NCBI GenBank assembly: GCA_013151585.1
Contig: JAADHY010000182.1
Coordinates: 1 to 15,280, forward strand
Direction: 5' to 3'
DNA: 15,280 nt
Source: Planctomycetota bacterium
GTDB lineage: Bacteria > Planctomycetota > Planctomycetia > Planctomycetales > Planctomycetaceae
In this document: positions 1 through 5,646 of the stretch, piece by piece
Position numbering within the stretch: position 1 is the stretch's first letter
Layout of the letters: the number at the start of each line of letters is the position of its first letter
Position numbers and translations under genes: made by a program
Notes under the pieces: model-generated
The model's database searches: none
What the model was told of the DNA's origin: nothing
What the model saw: the letters and a program-made list of their open reading frames with translations, nothing else

Positions 1-549
1 GGCTTCGTCGCGAGCTGCCAGGGACCGCATTTCTCGTCGACCGTCATCCATCCGCGTGATCCATGTTAACCGGAACAATGGCAGGCTCTGAGCACGCTAT
101 CATCCTAAGGACAGAACTCCTCAGCCATGATCGCCGGGGCTGTCACTCCGAGTGGAAAACAAAGACGGTCCGCCCGCCCCCATCCGGGCGCACGCGCATC
201 TCTGCGACATCGGAGGCTCCGAAACCCCCGACCAACGCGAGGATCAGTCCGCGACCGCTTCTTCACTCTACATTCTAGGGTACCCTGTCTGCGACCCGGT
301 TGCCACCAGAAATTAGGAGAAGATCAAGCGGGACCATGGCGATTGTAACTTCAGAACGCCACAAGTCATAGCAAGAAATGGCCATCGGCTCCAGCCCAGT
401 CTCGAAGAATCCTGGCATTCCGCGTAATTGATATAACTGGCAGGGGTTGGGCGAAATAGAAAAGCGACATTTACCTGCGGCTCCCGGTCGCCCCTCTCGA
501 CCCGCGAAGACGACCGATAACGACCGGCTCCTCTGAAGTTTCGCAGGGT
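1..549. other. Intergenic stretch, no supported gene
   Basis: No reading frame here looks like a recognisable protein. Short frames at the very left edge close within about 90 bases and could at most be the tail of a gene lying outside the window. A 92-codon frame on the minus strand (553 to 275) overlaps the end of epmB, but it has no visible ribosome binding site or recognisable motif. Next to the end of epmB there is a loose inverted repeat (ccggtcg at 484-490 and cgaccgg at 521-527). It lies about 23 bases past the epmB stop and lacks a following T-run, so it is only a weak terminator candidate. Confidence 0.5.
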
Positions 550-1632
550 TCACGCCAGCGGGGCTTTGAATTCTTCACCGGCGATTTCGCGTACATAACG
601 TGGCACGGCATAGCCGGGCAGCCGGCGCCTGAGCTCTTCAATGATTTCTCGCCCCTCGGATTCCGACACCTCGAAATGCGCAGCTCCGGCGACCCGATCC
701 AGTTGATGCAAATAGTATGGGATCACGCCGAGGTCGACCAACCGTTCGCACAACGTGGCCAGCGTGTCCGGATCGTCGTTGATTCCACGCAGGAGAACGG
801 CTTGATTCAGCGTGACGAAGCCGGCGTCGACCAACCGTCTGAGTGCGGTTGCACAGTCCCCTTGCAGCTCTTGTGGATGATTGGCATGTACGACGACGAC
901 CGTCCGCAGCCGCACGTTCTGGAGCACGCGGATCAGCCCGTCCGTGACCCGCTCGGGCACCGCGATCGGCATCCGAGTATGCAGTCGCAATCGACGCAGA
1001 TGCCGAATCTCACCCAGCCGCCCCATCAGCTCCGCCAGTCGTTCATCGGGCAAGATCAGCGGGTCGCCGCCGCTGAGAATCACCTCATGCAGAGTGGAGT
1101 CCGCGCCGATGCAATCCAGTGCCGCCCGCCACTGCTCCGCTCGTCGCGGCTCCTCGGGGTAAGGGTACTGCCTCCGAAAACAATAGCGGCAGTGGATAGG
1201 ACAGACACCCGTCGTGATGAGAAGCACGCGGCCGCGGTATTTGTGAAGCAAACCGGGCGCACGGCGAGCAGCCCGGTCGCCGACCGGGTCGGCGGTGAAG
1301 CCGGGAGCAGTGATCGTTTCGGCGGCCGCCGGTAAGACTTGTCGCAACAGCGGGTCACCGGGATCGCCGGGGCGAATCCGAGCCAGATAGCTGCGTGGAA
1401 CCAACAACGGGAATCTGCCGGTCGCTGCCTCGGCCGACTCCGCTAGTTCCGCCGGCAGTTTCAGCGCCTCGACCAGCTCGGCCGGTTCGCGGACGGCCAT
1501 GGCCATCGCCCGCCGCCAGCTTGCCGGACGACCGTCCGCGGTCGGGTGGTCCCGTGCGGGCTCACGGTTTCCTGAGGCGGCGGGAGCTCTCTGCTCCCTG
1601 TCCGCCCCATTCGCTCTGTTCAGCATTTCCAC
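550..1632 (-). CDS. epmB: EF-P (R)-beta-lysylation enzyme EpmB, a radical SAM lysine 2,3-aminomutase-like protein
   Basis: This is a radical SAM, PLP-dependent aminomutase of the EpmB (YjeK) family. In that family it converts L-lysine to (R)-beta-lysine, which EpmA then attaches to elongation factor P. The 4Fe-4S motif CPIHCRYCF places Cys144, Cys148 and Cys151 in the family CxxxCxxC spacing. The SAM-binding LSGGDPL motif is at about 186-192, and the family stretch YYLHQLDRVAGAAHF is at about 306-320. The C-terminal motif around Lys356 (EEFKAPL) matches the position of the PLP-binding lysine as I recall it for EpmB. At 360 residues it is slightly longer than E. coli EpmB (about 342). The start drawn is a GTG at 1632, with an in-frame ATG at 1626. 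Starting at Met43 would cut into N-terminal sequence that aligns with E. coli EpmB, so one of the upstream starts is preferred. It is divergent from efp about 300 bases away, and no EpmA gene is in the window. Confidence 0.93.
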   Translation of the reverse strand: MEMLNRANGADREQRAPAASGNREPARDHPTADGRPASWRRAMAMAVREPAELVEALKLPAELAESAEAATGRFPLLVPRSYLARIRPGDPGDPLLRQVLPAAAETITAPGFTADPVGDRAARRAPGLLHKYRGRVLLITTGVCPIHCRYCFRRQYPYPEEPRRAEQWRAALDCIGADSTLHEVILSGGDPLILPDERLAELMGRLGEIRHLRRLRLHTRMPIAVPERVTDGLIRVLQNVRLRTVVVVHANHPQELQGDCATALRRLVDAGFVTLNQAVLLRGINDDPDTLATLCERLVDLGVIPYYLHQLDRVAGAAHFEVSESEGREIIEELRRRLPGYAVPRYVREIAGEEFKAPLA

Positions 1633-1934
1633 GGTCTATCCGATTTGATATTCTTCCCTTGGCCAATCCGGTCGGCCGAAAAGGCGAGGAGCACCTTGGC
1701 GCCGGAATCAGTCGCAAAGAACAGACAGTTTAATGTCTTCGTGAGTTGCGATCTGCGCGGTATGCGCGCATGTTGTTCAAACATCGGAAACTACCGTGAG
1801 CGCAAGACGCGAGCGATAGCCTGCGGTTTTCCACTGCACGGAGACACTGGAGAGGCTGGCGCCTGCCGCTCACTCACTCTCACTTTGGTTGCGGCCGCGG
1901 GCCGCGTTAGGTGACACGAGAAAGAACCAGACCG
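1633..1934. promoter_or_regulatory. Divergent epmB-efp intergenic region with a short palindrome
   Basis: About 300 bases separate the two divergent starts, so both promoters must lie here, although I cannot place a convincing -35/-10 pair. A 6-bp perfect inverted repeat (tgcgcg / cgcgca, loop gtatg) sits at 1754-1770, about midway, and could be an operator. A GC-rich palindromic patch (gcggccgc, 1891-1898) and a run of repeated cact/ctca units (about 1868-1884) lie closer to efp. No gene is seen. Confidence 0.35.
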
Positions 1935-2510
1935 ATGCCTCAAATCAATACTGGCGAATTTCGCAAAGGAATCAAAGTCACGATCGACGGCGAGCCGTAC
2001 GAAATGCTTGAGTGCAACTTCGTCAAACCGGGGAAAGGGCAGGCCCTGTACAAGACGAAGCTGCGGAACTTGCTCAAAGGCACGATCATCGACCGCACGT
2101 ACCGAAGCGGCGACAGCCTGGAGTCGGCGTCGGCCGACGTTCATTCCGGCGAAGGCCAATATCTCTACCGGGACGCCAACGGCTACGTGTTCATGGATAA
2201 CGAGACGTACGAACAACACCATCTCAGCGAAGAAGTCTGCGGAGACCAGGTCCGGTTTTTGTTGGAAGGTGCTACCTGTCAGCTCCTCTACTGGAACGGG
2301 CGTCTGATCGGCATGACACCACCTCAGCATGTCGTGCTGGAAGTCGTCGAAGCCGAACCGGCCGCCCGGGGCAACACGGCGACCAACGTGACCAAGCCGG
2401 TGAAAGTCGAAACCGGCGCGACCGTCATGGTGCCGGCCTTCGTGAAGCAGGGGGACAAAATCAAAGTCGACGCGTCCAGTGGGACGTACATCGAACGGGT
2501 CCGCGAATAG
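1935..2510 (+). CDS. efp: Translation elongation factor P
   Basis: EF-P binds between the ribosomal P and E sites and relieves stalling at polyproline stretches. The 191-residue length is typical. The N-terminal KOW-like domain opens with MPQINTGEFRKG. The tip loop has KPGKGQA, with Lys34 at exactly the position that receives beta-lysine in E. coli EF-P. The OB domains follow, including the family stretch LIGMTPPQHVVLEV at about 123-136 and the C-terminal VMVPAFVKQGDKIKVD near 166-181. I chose the ATG at 1935 rather than the in-frame upstream codon at 1911, because conserved EF-P sequence begins at that methionine and it puts the modified lysine at residue 34. The ribosome binding site is weak (gagaaag about 11 bases upstream). 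The divergent epmB gene supports a beta-lysyl-type modification here. Confidence 0.97.
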   Translation: MPQINTGEFRKGIKVTIDGEPYEMLECNFVKPGKGQALYKTKLRNLLKGTIIDRTYRSGDSLESASADVHSGEGQYLYRDANGYVFMDNETYEQHHLSEEVCGDQVRFLLEGATCQLLYWNGRLIGMTPPQHVVLEVVEAEPAARGNTATNVTKPVKVETGATVMVPAFVKQGDKIKVDASSGTYIERVRE

Positions 2511-2688
2511 CGACGAGGATTGCCCCAGGACGGGAAACCATCGAAAGGCGGTGGGGCCGACCCAATTGCACGACGACTGACCCGTTGTTGTTTGCGGCGT
2601 CTGAACGGGATCGAGACGTTGGGTGGTAGGTGGTAAGTCACCGGTCCCCCCGACGGCTCCGTGGAACTATCGGAACGAGGAGTCGGAG

Positions 2689-2949
2689 ATGGAACTCTGG
2701 CTGTTGCTGCTTTACGCCGTCGCGTCGTTTCTGGCTCTGCGGTCGCTCGTATCATTGATGACACACCACAAACGAGTCTACGCTGGCCAGTATCTGGCTG
2801 AAGAATTGGCCCGCCGCAAGCGCGAAAAAGCCGGGCGTCAGGCCGACGGGAATCCATCAGAGGAGGAGCTGGCCCGAACGCCCGCCGCTGCACAGTCCGA
2901 GCATGGACTGCAGTCGCCCGACGCGAGCCAGACGGCACGGGCTGCATGA
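2689..2949 (+). CDS. Small single-pass membrane protein, function unknown
   Basis: This encodes 86 residues. The N-terminus (about 1-25, MELWLLLLYAVASFLALRSL) is one hydrophobic helix, probably a membrane anchor. A short basic region with KREKAGR follows, and then an acidic and Ala/Pro/Ser-rich tail that is probably disordered and cytoplasmic. I chose the ATG at 2689 because gaggag lies about 8 bases upstream, and because the longer in-frame version from 2623 would add a hydrophilic, low-quality leader ahead of the helix. It lies 178 bases after efp and 369 bases before miaB on the same strand. I do not recognise a named family. The gene-like start and membrane helix make it likely real, but its role is unknown. 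Confidence 0.7.
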   Translation: MELWLLLLYAVASFLALRSLVSLMTHHKRVYAGQYLAEELARRKREKAGRQADGNPSEEELARTPAAAQSEHGLQSPDASQTARAA

Positions 2950-3318
2950 AAACCGCGGCACGGCAGATGCGTAGGCACAAAGAGTCGCAGGGAACCTCCA
3001 GAGCCGCCCGCGTGAGCGGTCCGGGCTCTGGAAAAGTTGCTCCCCTGGATTTTCCGAGCGGTCGCCGTCGAATAAGATTGTCATGTGGACAATGTCGTCA
3101 CCCGGCGGCCAATCCCGAGTTCCCAGGCAGGCCCAGCAGAGACGCAAGCCGCTCCACTGAGACGTAGCGCCGATAAGGGCCTGCCATCGAAGCGCCGAAA
3201 GTTGTTGGTTCGATGCGGACCTGTTCAGAACCGGCAGCGAGAATGGCGACGAAAAGGAGGCGGAGCCCGTCATCGGATCCCCTGAATCATCGAACGATTT
3301 CACGATATCGAATCGGAT
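2950..3318. other. Intergenic stretch before miaB, with one strong hairpin
   Basis: No supported gene. The only structure that stands out is the 9-bp-armed hairpin at 2997-3032, listed separately. Short frames here are Arg/Ser/Gly-rich and lack ribosome binding sites. The miaB promoter presumably lies in the second half, but I cannot place it. Confidence 0.5.
2997..3032. repeat. Palindromic hairpin between small membrane protein gene and miaB
   Basis: The arms tccagagcc (2997-3005) and ggctctgga (3024-3032) are perfect reverse complements. They enclose a second stem, ccgc-gtga-gcgg (3008-3019), so the whole folds into one long hairpin. The sequence after it (aaagttgctcccc) is not T-rich, so it is not a classical intrinsic terminator. 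It could instead be a REP-type intergenic palindrome or a processing site. Confidence 0.55.
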
Positions 3319-4776
3319 ATGCCCCACACAGACACGCCGCACAAGCGGAAACTCTTCATTGAAACGGTTGGCTGCCAGATGAACGTCCTGGACAGCGAAC
3401 TGGTCGTGGCGGCTCTGCGCCAAACCGGCTATGAACTGACGGATGACATCCGTGAAGCCGACGCGATCTTGTTCAACACGTGCAGTGTGCGCGAGCATGC
3501 CGAGCATAAGATTTACAGCCACTTGGGACGGCTGAAGCACGCCAAACGGCGCCGCCCCGATTGCGTTATCGTCGTGATGGGCTGCATGGCTCAGAAAGAC
3601 CAGCAGTTGATCTTCGAGCGGGCGCCGCATGTGGATTTGGTCGTCGGAACGGGGCAACTGAGAGAGATTCCGCGGCTGATTGAGCAGGCTCGGCGCGATC
3701 GCGAGCAGCGTTTGGCCGTCAGTTTGCACCGAAAAGCCGGCAGCCGGCAGGCCGTCGCGGCCAGCTTTGAAAGCTACGACCCGTTGCGGACGCCCGAGAT
3801 GCGGCCGAGCCCGTTCCAAGCCTTCGTTCGCATCATGATCGGATGCGACAAGTTTTGCACCTATTGTGTCGTTCCGATGACACGCGGGCCGGAACAGTGT
3901 CGCCCGCCGAGTCAGATCGCCGCGGAAGTGCGCGTGCTGGCCGATCAGGGCGTTCGGGAAGTCACACTGCTCGGCCAGACGGTCAACAGTTACGCCGCGG
4001 TCGAAAACGGTCGCCAGTACCGGCTCCACGATCTGCTGGAACTGATCCATGACACGGGAGGCATCGACCGGATCAAGTTCGTGACCAACTACCCGCGCGA
4101 CCTTTCGGACGAGCTACTCCAGGCCGTGCGCGATTTGCCGAAAGTGTGCCGGTACTTGCACGTCCCCGCTCAGTCGGGCTGCAACGACGTGCTCCGGCGG
4201 ATGAAACGCGGCTACACGGTGGAAGAATACCGTGAAATGATCGCACGAATCCGCAGCACAGTGCCGGGCTGCGCCGTCTCGAGTGATTTCATCGTCGGCT
4301 TTTGCGGCGAGACGGAAAAGTCGTTTGAACGGAGCATGGATTTAATCCGCGACTGCCGGTTCAAGAACAGCTTCATTTTCAAGTACAGCCCTCGTCCGGG
4401 AACGAAAGCCTACGAGCTTTATGAGGACGACGTGCCGGAAGAGATCAAGCGGCGACGCAACAACGAGATGCTCGCGCTGCAGAACCGGATCAGCGAAGAG
4501 GACAACGCCGCCTTCATCGGCCGGCGAGTCGAGGTGCTGGTGGAAGGCCCGAGCAAGGCGGCGGAAAAAGCGGGCGCGAGCGGGCCGGACGCCCCCGTCC
4601 AACTGGTGGGCCGGACCGACTGCGATCGCATCGTGGTTTTCGACGGCCATCCGCGACTGGCTGGCTCGTTGGCGACCATCGAAATCCATGACTGCACCAG
4701 CACCACGCTGATCGGCTCGATCGTTACTCACGAAATCACGCACGGAGCTTCGGTCAGCCTGCCGATTGTGCAATAG
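3319..4776 (+). CDS. miaB: tRNA-2-methylthio-N6-dimethylallyladenosine synthase MiaB
   Basis: MiaB is a radical SAM methylthiotransferase that adds a methylthio group to i6A37 of tRNAs reading UNN codons. All three expected domains are visible in 485 residues. The N-terminal MTTase domain has the auxiliary-cluster cysteines Cys19 (ETVGCQMN), Cys55 (FNTCSVRE) and Cys89 (VMGCMAQK). The radical SAM core has GCDKFCTYC with Cys176, Cys180 and Cys183, followed by VVPMTRGPEQCRPP. The C-terminal TRAM domain (about 400-468) begins GRRVEVLVEGPSK and carries an Ala/Gly-rich insertion around 412-428. The serine usual in the TRG..E.SR motif is a cysteine here (Cys194), a small deviation. The start ATG at 3319 gives the normal N-terminus, although its ribosome binding site is weak. 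The i6A-forming partner MiaA is not in the window. Confidence 0.96.
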   Translation: MPHTDTPHKRKLFIETVGCQMNVLDSELVVAALRQTGYELTDDIREADAILFNTCSVREHAEHKIYSHLGRLKHAKRRRPDCVIVVMGCMAQKDQQLIFERAPHVDLVVGTGQLREIPRLIEQARRDREQRLAVSLHRKAGSRQAVAASFESYDPLRTPEMRPSPFQAFVRIMIGCDKFCTYCVVPMTRGPEQCRPPSQIAAEVRVLADQGVREVTLLGQTVNSYAAVENGRQYRLHDLLELIHDTGGIDRIKFVTNYPRDLSDELLQAVRDLPKVCRYLHVPAQSGCNDVLRRMKRGYTVEEYREMIARIRSTVPGCAVSSDFIVGFCGETEKSFERSMDLIRDCRFKNSFIFKYSPRPGTKAYELYEDDVPEEIKRRRNNEMLALQNRISEEDNAAFIGRRVEVLVEGPSKAAEKAGASGPDAPVQLVGRTDCDRIVVFDGHPRLAGSLATIEIHDCTSTTLIGSIVTHEITHGASVSLPIVQ

Positions 4777-4910
4777 CCGTTGCTTCCGGTCGACCGATGA
4801 CAGCGTGCAGACGCGGTCCTCTGCAATGGTTCGGCCACGCTTACCTGACGCGCGAAACAACAGATTTGGCCTCGCGCTTTGGCACTGCGGAAAAGTGGAA
4901 TCGCGAAACG

Positions 4911-4954
4911 TTGTGGCGCGGGCGTCTCGCCTGCCACGGGAGGCCCCACCACAA
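4911..4954. repeat. REP-like palindromic element, copy 1
   Basis: The outer arms ttgtgg (4911-4916) and ccacaa (4949-4954) enclose an inner stem gcgggcg-tct-cgcctgc (4918-4934), perfect apart from one G:T pair. The first 24 bases are the same as in the copy at 5315-5338 except for one base, which makes this a dispersed repeat rather than a chance hairpin. Confidence 0.7.
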
Positions 4955-5132
4955 TCCAAGCTTTCTGCGACGGCAGCCCTCTCATCCGCCTTGCCGCAGC
5001 TTGTGCTGACGGCGAGGGAGAAGGGACGACGGCGTTTGCAAGGCAAACAGCGTGACGCGCCCCACGCCATCCTACCGAGCGCCGCCCGAAGACATCGGTA
5101 GACAGACCTGCTGATTTCCGTAACAATTCGCG

Positions 5133-5180
5133 CGGTCGACGGCGGCACGGTCCGTATTGACCGTCCGAGTCGGTCGACGG
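5133..5180. repeat. Direct repeats flanking a small palindrome
   Basis: The decamer cggtcgacgg occurs at 5133-5142 and again at 5171-5180, in the same orientation. Centred between them is the inverted repeat acggtc-cgtatt-gaccgt (5147-5164). This layout could be a protein-binding site or part of a degraded repeat. Nothing else supports a function. Confidence 0.35.
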
Positions 5181-5274
5181 GGCGTTGTTGCCAGTTCCGC
5201 TTGTTGGGGTAGACCCACAGCCAGGCGATGCCCAGCGACCGCTTTTCCCCGCGTGGAATGGCCACAACTCCCGA

Positions 5275-5404
5275 CTAGTGCTCTGTCAAAGGGAAAAATT
5301 GGGATCATGCTCTGTTGTGGCGCGGGCGTCTCGCCCGCAAGCAGCAGCCGAGACGGCTGCACCACGACCAACTTCAACCCCGACTTTTCGCTGTGACGTA
5401 GCAC
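5275..5404. mobile_element. MITE-like element A (about 130 bases, terminal inverted repeats)
   Basis: The left end ctagtgctctgtcaaag (5275-5291) is inverted, imperfectly, at the right end gctgtgacgtagcac (5390-5404). The body holds the second TTGTGG hairpin element. There is no coding capacity. It abuts element B, which has the same terminal motif but a different interior. This suggests a family of small non-autonomous elements, although no transposase is present and no target-site duplication was confirmed. Confidence 0.5.
5314..5372. repeat. REP-like palindromic element, copy 2 (double hairpin)
   Basis: Within outer arms gttgtgg (5314-5320) and ccac...aac (5362-5372) there are two perfect 7-bp hairpins in a row: gcgggcg-tct-cgcccgc (5322-5338) and gcagccg-aga-cggctgc (5344-5360). 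The loops tct and aga are themselves complementary. Together they can form a three-way-junction or cruciform structure. Its left half matches the copy at 4911. Confidence 0.72.
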
Positions 5405-5405
5405 C

Positions 5406-5536
5406 AGTGCTTTATCACCGCGAGAGCTAGAGATTGGACGAGTGAGCTGACGGCGCGAGCCGCAGGTGAGGCCGCCCGACCCGACGCTAGCGCGTAAGGC
5501 TCACCGCCCCACGGTTACGCTGTGACAAAGCACTAG
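5406..5536. mobile_element. MITE-like element B (about 131 bases, terminal inverted repeats)
   Basis: The left end agtgctttatcaccg (5406-5420) is inverted at the right end gctgtgacaaagcactag (5519-5536). Inside are a stem ggtgag (5465-5470) / ctcacc (5500-5505), the palindrome cgctagcg (5485-5492) and a small cggc-gcga-gccg hairpin (5451-5462). Only one base (5405) separates it from element A. It is non-coding. Confidence 0.5.
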
Positions 5537-5547
5537 GACGCCCCCGA

Positions 5548-5575
5548 TTGTTCCATGGAAAAACTGCGGTAGACT
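5548..5575 (+). promoter_or_regulatory. Possible sigma-70-type promoter of the topoisomerase gene
   Basis: TTGTTC (5548-5553) and TAGACT (5570-5575) are separated by 16 bases, a near-consensus arrangement about 70 bases upstream of the start codon. It lies just past the right end of element B. This is pattern matching only, and planctomycete promoter consensus is poorly defined. Confidence 0.28.
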
Positions 5576-5646
5576 CAGCGACGTACTAATCTAACTTATC
5601 CGGCGGAACGCTCGGCGTCGCCGGAAACATCAAAACAGACGGAGCG

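Larger units (their letters stand above)
4777..5646. other. Long repeat-rich intergenic region between miaB and the topoisomerase gene
   Basis: About 870 bases carry no supported gene. Minus-strand frames cross it but change character at the miaB boundary and contain peptide pieces such as VAGETPAP that come from the palindromic repeats, so they are not convincing proteins. The region contains two TTGTGG-bounded hairpin elements (4911-4954 and 5314-5372). A 10-bp direct repeat (cggtcgacgg at 5133-5142 and 5171-5180) brackets a small palindrome. Two adjacent inverted-repeat-bounded elements occupy 5275-5536. It reads as a landing zone for small non-autonomous repeats. A possible promoter for the downstream gene lies at 5548-5575. 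Confidence 0.6.

Noticed and set aside
275..553. 92-codon minus-strand frame overlapping the epmB stop by 4 bases
   Set aside because: The overlap resembles translational coupling, but there is no recognisable domain, the composition is mixed, and there is no independent start signal.
3200..3225. GGTTCGAT stretch resembling a tRNA T-loop
   Set aside because: The flanking bases do not pair into a T stem, and no acceptor, D or anticodon arms can be built nearby.
2857..4050. 397-codon open frame on the minus strand opposite miaB
   Set aside because: It is antisense to the well-conserved miaB, has no recognisable motifs, and is an expected shadow of G+C-rich codon use.
4342..5265. 307- and 179-codon minus-strand frames crossing the miaB end and the repeat region
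   Set aside because: They begin in repeat sequence and run antisense into miaB. Their peptides partly derive from palindromic repeats (VAGETPAP-type). A patch reading WLWVYPNKRNWQQRP looks protein-like but has no supporting context.
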